From assembly GCF_910592395.1 (NCBI RefSeq), contig NC_088324.1, positions 3,594,001 to 3,658,000 of the forward strand: 64,000 nt of DNA. The letters run 5' to 3'. The position numbers were made by a program, and so were the translations under genes. Source of the DNA: Lineus longissimus (taxonomy: Eukaryota; Nemertea; Pilidiophora; Heteronemertea; Lineidae). Below the pieces are notes generated by a model. It did not search any database, was not told the origin of the DNA, and saw only the letters and a list, made by a program, of their open reading frames with translations. This document shows, piece after piece, positions 32,961-44,560 of the stretch (position 1 is its first letter; every line of letters starts with the position of its first letter).

Positions 32961-34418
32961 ACAATTGCAATGATAAGAAACTTATTGTATTTGGTGCCCT
33001 AATTTGGGAGATATGGTTTGAAGTAGGTGTTGATATTATTCAATCTCCAAAAGCAGAGTTAATATTCAAAATCACACTACTGTCACCGCGGAGGAGTATT
33101 GATATTATTATGAGCCAGACTGTATACATGGTACATGTACATAGACATGTACTTGATAACATGCTTTGCTTACAAATGTAGCTACATAAACGCACCAGTC
33201 TCTGTTTGCCTTTTTTTGCGCAATACTTATTCCTAACAACTGTTTTAAGTTTACATAACAGTGCTTTGCCATTTGTTGATTTTTGTTTCAAATTAAATTT
33301 GTGCACAGATCTTCATTGCCCAGGTTGAAAAACCCAATAGGGTTGCTGTGTTTAAAGGGGGACTATAGTCAGTACCAGTGGGGTTAAATTGCACATCTTC
33401 TGGTGACTTATATGCACCGTGTTGTATTTGAATCACCACTAAATATTTTCCTCTTACAGACATGAATAGTTTTGGTGTCCTGTGAGATAACCCTATTTGA
33501 GTGTGTAACTATATCTTGCCTACCTAGCTGCTGCCTATAGAGTCCCTTTAAAGTAACACAGTAGGCTCACAATGAAGGGTGCACCATAACAAATAACAAT
33601 AGAGCCGAAACCCACAAAATCATAGACCCTCAGTCGTTGTCATATATGTCTTCAAGAACATATTGCATTACATTTAAAATCTGATATGGAAAATCGGAAT
33701 AGACCCTTTGCAGTGACGTCACAATGACGGCCAACTTTGGTGCAGATGACGTCAACCTGGTTCTTTTAGAGACTGCGCTGTGTTAGTCTTGTTGGGCACC
33801 GTGCTGCATATTGAAAACAGTCTATAGCATATGAATACACAATCCACCCAAATTAGTATATGATTTTGTGAGTCCCTGGGTTTTGAAATTACAATAATCA
33901 AGTCACTCTGTTATTCTAAATTGAAAAAATGTCTACAAGTGATAGTAAGCATTCATGCAAGCACTGATGCATGTAAAGTGTACTTTCTTCAAGCATTTCA
34001 AATTGCCTATTCAGTTGAAATACTCCATTGTAGATGGCTAGCTTCTGTACAGGCAAAACTCTACTAACATGTAGATGAATGGCACCTTAGCATTGAAATT
34101 ACAAACATACAATGTGTTTTGCTTATCAGTCATTGAAAATGTATTCATTTTTATAGTTCTAACCGTTGAGGTATAAATATATTTTGAGTCCTATGAAATG
34201 AGTTTTTGAAGAATATCTAAACCATTGAAAATGAAACAGTTACTTCACAGCAACTGATATCTGATGATATCTGCTAATAAGGACAGCATCACATGTTAAC
34301 AGGCCCAATTGACTGCTGGTGCGGGATCGGAGGACGCATACCTCACTTCATAACGTGACTCTGACTCTGACTGCTTGGATTGGCTAGGAAAAGTGAAAGC
34401 TTGGATGAATACAACTAT
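32961..34418. other. 3' flank of the eight-exon gene; non-coding
   Basis: No coding frame. It holds two perfect CRE octamers TGACGTCA at 33714-33721 and 33747-33754. It also holds a 23-bp sequence (33041-33063, CTCCAAAAGCAGAGTTAAT core) found exactly again at 56073-56095. The 3' UTR of the minus-strand gene ending at 34419 should lie here, but I could not place a poly(A) signal with confidence. Confidence 0.4.
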
Positions 34419-37357
34419 CTACTCTTCCACACTGAGGATGCACCTGACATCATCGAGTTGCATTTCGGTTTCACGAATGCAGGTAACCTCTCTCCCATGA
34501 CGTCTTGCCGCCAATGTAGCATTTCCTGTAATAAAACGTATGAAAGAACTATAAATTTTACATACTGATTATTCATTGTCATTGTTGTTTTGCGCTTCAT
34601 TTGAGGTATGAATATCATATTCACGGGTGAGTTGACTGTTTGGGAAAAAATCTTAAACAATATTGAAAAATAATCATCAAGCTAGCTGAATAGGCTGATA
34701 GCCATCTACACAAGGACAAACAGAGTGTTTTTTCTTAATAGTACATTCCCATTTAGCTTACCATTACTTGAAAAGAAACAGCTCATCACATGATCTGTTT
34801 CACACGAAAATACTTGAATAACTCTATCGAAGAAGGCTGCCTCAGATTTCAACTTCCAACAGTTATCAATGTCTATCATTGTGAAGTCCTGATTCGTTTT
34901 CCCATTCGGTGTCCAGTAAGCTACCACGAATGCTGTTACCTTATCCCTCATTTGTCCAATTTGTTGTGCTGGAAGTATAATCATTGCCATTTTAGTGATG
35001 ATACATATAATAATGATATGAATTGGTTAGAGCGATTGGTGGGCTAAAATCTTGCTTACAGACATCGATTGCCTTAATGCGATTTATATTTTCAGAATAA
35101 ATCTCTCTCTGAGACTTGCCTTTGCTCAGCACATCACATGGCAACATCAATGTAATCGAGTAACTCAGAGGCACTTTTATACGAACAAAACAATAAGAAA
35201 AATGCACAGATGTTGAAATAGTATTTTTCCCAGCCTAAAAACTGAAGACTAAAATGTCTTAATTAACTGTTATTCTATTGTAAGCGAACCGTAGACGAAG
35301 TGCTCCACTAGATGTAAAGTTTGTTACTGTTACTTCATTGGTAAAGCACACTTACTGCTGTACGGTATTGCTATTACAACTGACTGCTACATGTAGATGA
35401 ATGAACTAAACAGTTTATTTAAAATCTTACGTTTATTTACAGCTGGGTTGTACCAGAACCCAAGGTCTATTCCGGTCCAATTTTGGCCACTTAGTAAGTC
35501 CTTTGCTTTTAAGGCCTCCTCGACTGTGTCGGCCATGGCCAAAAGCCGGTACAAAGTACTGCCGTGGGTTACGTTGATTGCTCTTGTAGCCAAGGAGACA
35601 TTCTTTAGTGTTGTGGAACTGGCCTGAAAAACCAATACGAAAATAATGCGAACTGCAATTTAAAAATTTATGCAAAATGTTGACTGGCTGGAGCGGGCAA
35701 CGTGATGTGTCTTAGCCAATCATGTTCACTGCTTCTCACTTTCGGTATGAGACTACAATTTGTCACAAGATGAATTGAAATGCAAGAAGCACCTTAAGCT
35801 ATTTGAATAACATTTTAAGATAAACGTTGTTTTATATGCAAAATGCATTGTCTCATGTCTACAACCCTTACTTTGTTGTTAACCCTTTGCATGGTATAGT
35901 AGGTAAACATCATGGTGAGCTCATTGGAGTCACCAGATGACACAGGTTATTTTCTATTCAAGCTTGCAATTGCAAACTATTTGTTTTTACAGCAAGTAAG
36001 GCAACAAAGTCTTCATCTCCTCATAGCACCACCTTACTTTTCAAAGTCGCATCCGTTCTTGCTACATATAAGTGAGTTTCCGCATTGCTCACGAACAACG
36101 ATTAAGATTTCTTTGTATAAGTGCATGTAATCTGTTCAATTACAAAGAAATCATAATCGTAAGCGTTGTTCGTGAGCAATGCGGAAACTCACTAATGAGT
36201 TGAAATTACCTTGCAAATCACCAGTTGGCTTGCTTTACTCACTACATCTGGACTTATGTCATTTTTTCCAAGTTTGAGGAAGTTCACCTTGGACACATTG
36301 TCATTTGTGTTCACTTCCATTGTTCTACTGATGAACGCACTGAAATAAAGACATTATTACTTATTATAAAAGGCCTTGGTTACAGTGTATCATTGTTTCT
36401 AATGCAAAATACATTAGACCTTGTTTTTCCCTATTTAATGATAGTTGGAATACTGGCGAGAGGGCACCATCCGGGACATAAGCTCTGTGGCTCTTTGTTG
36501 GGAATCTTTCCCATCGCTTTTTCAAAATTCCAAATGGCTAAGGAGAAGAAAAATACACAACAGCTTACCTAAACGACTCAGGAACAGAGCCCCCACTGAA
36601 AGAATAATCTTTCCAGTTTGAAAGCAATTCATCCTTTGTTTCCTCTGGAAAGGCACTTGTTGCTTCCTCCCATGTAGCCTTGCCGACACCATTCAGGAAG
36701 GCACGTTTCACCTTCTGTAACAGATTCAAATGAATTGTTATTTAAAAAGGTAACAAATCAAGATTTGTGAATATATTCTCCTGGTCACAGGTTAGTGAAA
36801 AAAATCACTCTCAAGTGTCTAATTATGTGAAATAAATTATGACGAGATGAACATATTTGTCTTAATGTTATATCCATTGCATGACCAGATTGGGCTATCA
36901 CAAATCATTTATAATATTCAAACTGAACTTGGCTACCATGGCGAATTATTTCAAAACTAGATTGAAAATTTAGCCCTTCATGTCAGCTACTTAAAATGAT
37001 GTTGTCCAAAGTTTTTGTCACTGTGTAATAAGCTTATATACCGTTAAAACTGCATGTACTCATAAATTCACCTGAAGGCCTTTAAATTCCTTCGCTTTTT
37101 TTTTCATTTCGGCGATAGAAAGATCCTTGTTCATTATTTTCTGCAAAAGCCATTCAATGTCCTCATTGTGGAGGTGCACCATAGCACTGAAACAGGCATG
37201 TTGCAGATCTGGCTCTGACATCTGTGAGTATGATAAAGTAATAAGTACATTCATCAATTATATAAACAGTACTTGGTTTATCGCTCTGTCACATTATCGT
37301 GTATATATCTATAAGGAGTACCTGGCAGAGTGATCCAATATCTGTAGCAGTAGGCAT
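34419..37357 (-). CDS. Unrecognised eight-exon gene, 360 aa
   Basis: Exons on the minus strand: 37357-37322, 37221-37072, 36714-36569, 36339-36210, 35623-35431, 35173-35060, 34968-34762, 34525-34419. Every intron is GT-AG, with donors such as GTAAGC and GTAAGA. Junction phases 0, 0, 2, 0, 1, 1, 1 all match, giving 1083 nt with one terminal TAG. The ATG has an in-frame TGA 24 bp upstream, though a weak AG just 5' of it leaves an upstream exon possible. The product has no signal peptide or membrane span. It starts with a helical, Lys-rich region (EDIEWLLQKIMNKDLSIAEM; KATWEEATSAFPEETKDELL), then mixed strands and helices (VTHGSTLYRLLAMADTVEEA, NWTGIDLGFWYNPAVN, TAFVVAYWTPNGKTNQDFTM). I do not recognise a family. 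It is probably a cytosolic or nuclear host gene. Confidence 0.8.
36072..36192. mobile_element. 121-bp MITE in intron 4 of the eight-exon gene
   Basis: Inverted arms of about 48 bp (GTGAGTTTCCGCATTGCTCA ... and its reverse complement) flanked by TAA at 36069-36071 and 36193-36195. The element lies only about 15 bp downstream of the GT donor of exon 4 (36209-36208, minus strand). PIF/Harbinger-type by its target duplication. Confidence 0.85.
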
Positions 37358-37675
37358 GTTACAGTATTTTGTTATCTGTCAAGAGTTACTGGTACATACT
37401 GTGGAGACGCTATTAAGCCGATTGAACAGTACCTGTGGAAAAAGCCTACATGGCGTGTGATAGGCCTACCGGAACTTAACCGGCTTAATAGAGTAGACAC
37501 AGTATATTGTTTGTTAGGCAGCCGTTACATAAGAATGTACAATTCACTTATGAGGCGAACATGTACGTATCAATTGTTGAAATCTGTATCAGGCCAGCTG
37601 CATAGACAAGACAACCACTCGCGTGATATTTCAGTTCAAAAAACACACTCGTTTGGTTTTCTTATTTTATTTGAC

Positions 37676-38110
37676 CTACTTTTCTAGGTCGCAGAGGTCA
37701 GTTTTTACCTATGGCATTTTACAATGCCGGCACGTTTTGTAACTGCTTTAGCTACTGATCCCTAACTTGGCACAAAAGTATCACTTGGTGGCCCTGACTC
37801 ATAGACCGAACTGCGACCTTTTTAGTAAACGGTTTGGCCACCAGGGGGCAAAACGTCAAAAGTTATAATTTTCACGAGATTTTTATGGCAGACACTTCTA
37901 GCAAGGGGGAATCATGTAACTAATGGGTTTCTTATTTGACCTACTTTTCAAGGTCACAGAGGTCAAAGCTAGCTTAATCACCGAATGGTAGCATGTTTTG
38001 TTTCTATTTGAGCTAGAAGGTTCTAAACCATCTAGGGACCCTCTATTCATACCCTAAATCTTGGTCTGTTAAGACAGTAAGTATGGCTGCCAGGTGGCCA
38101 TCTTGAAAAT
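37676..38110. repeat. Dispersed copy of the ~301-bp CTCF/DR3-motif repeat
   Basis: Shares the landmarks of the array at 20353-21760 in the same order: AGGTCGCAGAGGTCA (37686), GGCACGTTTTGTAACTGC, TGGCCACCAGGGGGC (37835-37849), GCAGACACTTCTAGCAAGG, then AGGTCACAGAGGTCA (37951-37965) and GGTGGCCATCTTGAAAATC. It starts about 320 bp upstream of the start codon side of the eight-exon gene. Confidence 0.8.
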
Positions 38111-38329
38111 CAAATGAAGTCCTATTCATTGAAAGCATGACAAAAAAGTGATACACACTGCTTTATACCAATGTCCTAAACAGTGCTGTAAGCTCAACCT
38201 GTTTGAACAAACGTGAGCACATGGTCCATGGACCATTTAATTTAAGCCAATCCCAGCTCGCACTCCTTGACCGGCCAGGATTAATTCATGCATCTTGAAC
38301 TTTGAGTGTTAGAGATAATGATTTGAATC

Positions 38330-38960
38330 TTGGTACAATTGTAAAAGACATTTTTTAAAGACCTCATCTCTGAAAATATATTTGAGGAAAAGTCTTTTCA
38401 CGAAAAAAATATTGTGATTTGAAAAATTTAATTTTCTTAAAATCGCTCCCGTCTCTTATAGTGATGAAAAAGCCTTTTCACGAAAAAAAACCCGGGATTT
38501 GAAAAATTTAATTTTCATAACTGCTCCCGTGTCTATAGTGATGAAAAAGTCTTTTCCCGAAAAAAAAATTGGGATTTGAACATTTTCTTGAAATTGCTTC
38601 TGTCTCTGTTTTTCTGTTTCGCGAAACGAAAAGGGGGGGGGGTTAAAAAATGAAATTTTACAGAAAATTACTGCTGTAACTTTATTGTAAGAAAAGTCTT
38701 TTCACAAAAAAAAATGGGATTTGAAAAATGACATTAGCTAAAATTTATTCTTTTCTCTACATTGATCAAGGAAAGTCTTTTCATGAAAAAAAAATGGTTT
38801 TTGAAAAATGAAATTATCTATAAAAAATTATCTTGTTTCTGTAGTATTAAGACTGGTCTTTTCTCAAACAAAATATTTCGGATCGGAAAAATGGAATTTA
38901 AAAAAATTACTCCTTTTTCTTGCAATTGAGAAGTGGTCTTTTTTTCAAATAAATATATCA
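38330..38960. repeat. Degenerate ~80-90-bp AT-rich tandem repeat
   Basis: Six to seven copies of AAAGTCTTTTCACGAAAAAAAA.. GGGATTTGAAAAATTTAATTTTC..AAA.TGCTCC.GT.TCT, with starts near 38391, 38472, 38550, 38691, 38775 and 38857. Divergence increases rightwards; non-coding. Confidence 0.8.
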
Positions 38961-39400
38961 TCCCTCTAGATATTCATTGAGAAAGTCTATTCACAAAACT
39001 ATGTCATTTTTACTATTCAAGGTACATGTTCTTATTCAAGTGTGTGGTTTGGCCAATGTTTTACTCATAATTTTGTAAATATATCGTACATGAAGTAAAA
39101 GCAGTTGTACAAACAGTATAAGTCCAGTAGTCTTTAATAAATTATGATCCTTCAAGAATCAAAGGTGTTTCGTCTTAATTAATTTTAACATTTTCACGAC
39201 ATTCGGCTAACTAGTGCACAATGCTGAAAATAATGATGGATCGCTCAGCCATATCACTTTCCATTCAACAGAGGAGGAAAATGTTCAAGAAATAGGCGTT
39301 GATTTATTTTTGACACATGGCACTAGATAATTTACTCGAAAAAAGTCATTTTGAATATTCACTGGAAGAAAAGTAACTGAAAAACAGGCATTTATTTAAG
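38961..39400. other. AT-rich non-coding interval
   Basis: Nothing recognised. Confidence 0.35.
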
Positions 39401-39676
39401 GACGAAGCAACTTCTTACTTTTCACTTTTAGATCTTACTCCATTATACTCTTTGTTAACGCTCAAGAGTAAGACTGAATATGGCGTCATGAGATCGGCGC
39501 CATCTCGCGGGATCGGTCAGGGCGCCGCCTGGCGGCCGAGCTGTTAACTCAGTTCTCCCTTTGGAAAATTAAAGGGATACTCTTGTGTTTGAGCCCAAAT
39601 GGAGTAACATGCAAAAGTGTTCCATAGGTAAGTATGAACTAACAAAATGGCCATTTCTTGTAAGGAAATGGGCATT
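39401..39676. repeat. DIRS-associated sequence, inverted relative to 31731-31905
   Basis: GCAACTTCTTACTTTTCACT...ACTCC at 39405-39445 is the reverse complement of 31859-31899. AAGTGTTCCATAGGTAAGT...GGAAATGGGCATTT at 39615-39676 matches the hairpin at 31731-31832. Between them lies a GC-rich patch (ATCGGCGCCATCTCGCGGG... about 39493-39540). Together the two copies bracket a 7.5-kb interval containing the eight-exon gene. Confidence 0.7.
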
Positions 39677-40493
39677 TAATTCTTATTATAGCGTAATCTA
39701 ATTCAAACTAATCGGGCTCACACGTCATTCATCATAAAGCATGTCAACACATAATAGACAGGTTTCGCAATACGTACGAACCATGTTGTACAAATTACGA
39801 AGGTCTTATTATCTCGTCATTTGTGCTCACTCATTAATGTAACACTCGTAAATCATCTTCTGATACTAAGCTGTAAGAGGAATCCGTCGATGAAATACAG
39901 TACATGCATGTATATCGTACTTCGTCGTTACTCACGCGCTCATAGCTTTACGTAAGACTTGCGAATCGAAACCTGCCTATTGTCTTTAATAACATCGGAA
40001 GTATAGTTATTAAAAACTTTGAAAGTTTAAAAACTATATATTATGTAAATTTCACAGCTTTTACATGTTTTGATCTAATAGTTTTTGTACTGACTACATT
40101 TATAGCACACAGTGGTATTACATTCCTGACGACTAGATCATTCTGTCACCTTCCGCAGCGAGTGGATAAACTATACTAGCAGTACCATAGACTTAAAAAT
40201 AAGGGTTATGAGCTTCTGAAAAAACTTCTTTTTAGCTAATTTTATGCACCCTCCAGATGTTTTTAACGGAAATGAAAAAGCCGTTGACAATGTTTGAGGT
40301 TTTTTTCACCAACACAAAATCGTTCACATGTAGGTCTAGCTCCAGTCTCTACGTTAACTGTATCAGATTCTTGAAATCTTAGGGATCAATATCGAATATA
40401 AATCAAATTATTCAACCTTAATTTTAAGGACAATTTTTTCTCTGGTCAACCAATATAAGAAACTGACGAAGATCTACAGGAGCATGACCTTAC
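39677..40493. other. Non-coding interval, nothing recognised
   Basis: AT-rich; no coding frame or repeat pair found. Confidence 0.35.
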
Positions 40494-40602
40494 CCCGCCG
40501 ATCCCTGGTCCAGACGTCCCCATGAGGATATTGCCCAGTGTCAGTCTTTTGTTTGGCTTGTAAAAGTAGTTCTACTAAACTCTTACCAGAATCATCTCGT
40601 TC
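40494..40602 (-). CDS. Isolated candidate exon of unknown gene
   Basis: Bounded by a plausible acceptor (GCTCTAG|GAACG) and donor (GGCGGG|GTAAGG). The 109 nt are open in one frame (DDSGKSLVELLLQAKQKTDT then GQYPHGDVWTRDRRG), phase 0 in and phase 1 out. The phase does not fit exon 1 of the eight-exon gene downstream, so it would belong to another transcript or be a chance exon. Confidence 0.25.
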
Positions 40603-41182
40603 CTAGAGCAAAATAAGTGTCTAAAGCTTATTTCTTAGTGGAAAATGAATATCACCAGGGCAAATTTAAAAACACTTTAGCAATCAAGCATACTGATTGA
40701 ATTTAATAAATTTTCACAACAGTAATGTTAAATTGATAGTCTGTGATTAGTTTTCCGACTTTTATCACGGTAGATGCTCGCAGCATATCCAAAAGTTGAC
40801 ATGGAGTGACCTTCACATTATGCGGTTGTTCTTATTGATAGAAACAGAAAAGGGAAATTCCCAAACCTTTCCCCCAAAAATACGAACTACTGAGACAGAA
40901 ACCACCAAATACCCCCTCGTTTTCTTAACTTTTTAGCCCTATGAAGACGACCTATATTTTGCTTACATAAGGATGGGTTGTGTGCATGGCGTAGTTTAAG
41001 TTGCATTAGGCGATCCCATTTACGACCGCTTTGGAAATTGACAGAACTGCACGTCAATATTAATAATATAATTGAAATAATACACAACCAACAACGTAGA
41101 CTTTAATCACTTCGATGTCGACACAACGGCCGTCACCATCTTATTGATGGTGGTATGTCTCATGCACAGCTATAATATATTT

Positions 41183-41210
41183 CACGGTCACGTGGTGTGA
41201 CGTCACCGTG
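41183..41210. promoter_or_regulatory. Palindrome combining E-box CACGTG and CRE TGACGTCA
   Basis: CACGGTCACGTGGTG...TGACGTCACCGTG folds on itself and contains both a perfect E-box and a perfect CRE octamer, with ATAATATATT about 10 bp to the left. It lies just outside duplicated copy A. A promoter role is possible but not shown by the sequence. Confidence 0.3.
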
Positions 41211-41245
41211 GAACTTCCTTTGTATTCATTATTTGCTTTCAATAC

Positions 41246-44200
41246 CTCCATAGCCATAACGGCAAAGTACTGAATGTTACACTTATCTGATTGGCTAAAA
41301 GTTTCCCAGCGATTAGGGATTTTGAATTCCGGATTTCGAAATCAACTTTTCGGATTTGAATTTCGGACTACGGATTTCGAATTTTAGATGGGCCATCTGT
41401 ATGGGCTAGCGTAAATTTCAGTAAATCCCGTTGTAGTTTCGAATTGACCAAGGCGATTTAAAATGGAACAACGTTGTGTTCCTTTGCATTTCAGACACCA
41501 GTTTGTTCGTTCTTAATGGCACTGACAGTAATATACGGTAAATGCGTCTGCAGATTCTCCATCGTTAATAAACTCTTAGATTTTGGAAGCAAACCGCTGC
41601 ATCTTTGTTACCTTTTGGTCCAATATCCAATATTGTCACCCTGCTCAACAGGGGAGTTAGCTTCCTCTCTACCGCAATACGAAGCTACACAGCCATAGAA
41701 GACCTACAGTTTGCTTCTTTTCATCGCCATTTCCTTCTGCAGTTCCAAGCCATCAGAATCAGTCAGGTATTACTCGGTTGCTCCACTCTACTTGAGGCTG
41801 TTTATGTTTATACATTGGCTGTGGCTCCGTGTAAAGGCTTTGTCATTTATGGCATCGGAATTTCTCCACAGAAGTTAACATCTGTGTCTTTAAATGCAAA
41901 ACTTTTCAAGACATTTTAACTCTACGATTTCAAAATCCTCCAGTGTGAAATACGGTGCAAATTACGCCAAGTCAACTAATTTTGGTGAGGTTCTCTCATT
42001 TAATGGATGTGATCATGAGGTTAAGCTGAACATTGATCTTCAGAAAAACGATGTCGTTTCGTTTGCTCTCTACTTTCGGCAGCGTCACCATAACAGACGA
42101 TGTGAATCTATAATTTGGATTTCTGGAAGACACTCTGACGTTTACATCGTAAGCTATCAAGATATACAAGTAATGTGTAATAACCGACATCCTAAGAATT
42201 GGGCGCGAAGAACTAAAACTGGAAAGGCACTCAAGGCGCGTGTTTGGTATTTTCTTGTTGTAACGGTGGACATAGTAAGAAATATCCATAAGATTTACCT
42301 CGACGGAGTAAAACTGAATGCTAGGAAGCTACCAAAATATGTCAAGTTCAGATCAGGTCGCTTTCATTTTCTTGGTCGTCGTTTACCCATCCCAGGAGGA
42401 CGCTGCACTTCACATCATTTTATCGGTGCTATGTCCAACCTTAGGATTTTTCCATGTCTGTTGAATCAACGGGAGGTTCCAGGTATTTATGAGAGCGGTA
42501 AGTTAGAAGCTTTTCCAACCATGAATAATCCATGGAAAAGGCTTAGGTCCATATAGTCGTCAACGTCTTCGGCGCTGGACCTCAAACACGTTTGTACAAA
42601 ACAAATTAAGTCAGTTAACGTCCGTTGTATTAACTTTAGCTCGGCGTAAATATAGTTAAGTTCGCTAGCTTAACTGAAGAAGGTTAAGAGTTAGTGCCTT
42701 AATTTTCACCTATTTAAACTATCACACCCGGTTTCTGTTTTCATTGATCAGTTGTTTAAGACAAGTTTAACCAACTATAACGTGGCGTCAACTCCTCCAA
42801 GACGTATTATGCAAACGTAAAGTGAACGTGTTGGTGACTTCTGTTGGAAAACCACAGGCATGCCAGGCCCTAATAGATAATTTCGCAACCCAACAGTAAT
42901 GTTAGTGTTAAGCTTTGTCATTCAGTCCTCAGCATTCTAAATATTAGTATAGGATACCTTAGACAGGCCGTATTTTGTTACTGGATATTTCCCATCCATT
43001 CCTCGGACAACGCACAACAATAACCTGTATACATAGAATTCACATTGATACAAGAATGAAGATTTTCTGGCCGAAAATGACAAAAATCAATGCATTCCAC
43101 CAATGTACACAAATGCATACTTACGAAATATAATTCGATACTTTGCTAACAACTTATGAACGTTGAAATTGATCTCAACCTGAAACTGCGGCAATAAAGA
43201 CCTTGAACATGGCAGCACGTTCTCAGTTCCGTGTGGCAAGGCTTTGTGATACAGTCATTCAGTCACAGCCAATCAGATTGTGGGTATTTTTACATATCAC
43301 TCGCCGAATCCTCATTTCCCATTGTCATTCCAGTTAAAAATGAGAGTAAGTACGGCACACATTCTCAAAAACTATTTTAAAGGGATTCTGACTGCGAATG
43401 TTGTCTCTTTAACACAGACCAGTTTGAGACCTACAGTTTTAGTTTGAGGTACTTCAGAGTTATAGAAGTTGTTCCTTGCTGTCGATTGTGTCGGTATTGA
43501 CGTCTCTTCACACACCACTCGGGTGGAGTGGCCAGTATGTGAATTTGACATTTTGATATTCATTATACCTCGATCTACCCGTCCGTGGTTTTGTGAGAAA
43601 TGCTAACTATAAACCCTTGTCGTATAGAAAACCGACTGATGTTCATAAAGGAAGACGATGACTCTGACTCCATTGCGAAATATCTTATAACAGAGGGCCT
43701 GTCCGTTCAAAGGTCCAATGCAGCTTGTACGGTCATGACAAGAACACACGCAATGAGACCTGTAAAGCCTTTAGCTTTAATATTAACACAAACTGTTGTG
43801 AAATTTTACAAGATATGTAAAAAATCATTTCAGAAAAGCAAGGGATACAACGTTACAACTTTGTTCCATAGAGGAGGATTCGACTAATTGTGTTAAATGT
43901 TATTGGATTCTTCGTGAGAATAATTGAACATCAGGAGAATATTATGTTGATAGCAGCGTGCTTGTGCAATTTACAGATCATAGTTACATGGTAGCTATTT
44001 CGAGATTTCTATTTCGAGATTAAGAAATGACAAAAGACGTGGACAAAATCTATCGATTGCAACGAAGTTTAACAAACACACGCAGATATCAAGTTTACGC
44101 ATCTTGGCATTGTCCAAGACATTTATTGATATCATAGTAATTGGATGTTTATATATTGATGTATTTCCGTACTGACATATGAACAGGTACCATGAACAGG

Positions 44201-44560
44201 GTTATGTCCAGTGGGCCCTCAAATACACACACTAGTGCACAGTGCATAGACGTTGTACGAGATGTTCTATAAAGCAATTAGTGTATTGCTGACTTGCTAA
44301 GGAACTAGATGGCGAACCCTAACATATACAAGAAAAACTTCGCAAGAGCATTTGAATGAAGCGACACCCAAATTTATTCGGAAGGATGAATTTTATCTTA
44401 GGAAAAATCCTTGACCAGATTTTTGTGTAAATATAAATATGTCTTTGCAAAATCCGATCTCCACTTCGGCTTTAAATCCGAATCATCCTTAACCACAGTG
44501 GACAGCGGTATACCATTAACATGTCCGTATTTACCATAAACAACATTTCCTGTAGCAGAA
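41246..44560. repeat. Segmental duplication, copy A
   Basis: Aligns over about 3.3 kb with copy B (49058-54330) at an offset of about 7,780-7,790 bp. The LamG region is about 97% alike by eye, while the outer 200-300 bp at each end are more diverged. The homology ends in copy B are separated by a 2-kb insertion at 52040-54122. Several hundred bp on either side of the coding exons are also conserved, so this is a genomic duplication and not a retrocopy. Confidence 0.9.
41495..43816 (+). pseudogene. LamG-PAN gene copy A, PAN exon broken
   Basis: Three exons match copy B: a 43-nt linker exon 41495-41537 (TSLFVLNGTDSNI), a LamG exon 41944-42497 and a PAN exon 43628-43816. The LamG frame is intact (FGEVLSFNGCDHEVKLNIDL ... 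ARVWYFLVVTVD ... IYLDGVKLNA ... FIGAMSNLRIF). The PAN exon has lost one base near 43672 (ATTGCGAAA versus ATTGACGAAA), which shifts the frame, and a cysteine codon is changed to Gly (TACGGTCAT versus TACTGTTAT). No signal-peptide exon is seen upstream in the window. It is likely a decaying duplicate, unless splicing avoids the PAN exon. Confidence 0.65.

Noticed and set aside
40887-41087. 66-codon minus-strand frame with a hydrophobic start resembling a signal peptide
   Set aside because: It begins with TTG, has no upstream ATG in frame, and a donor inside it leads to no phase-compatible exon.
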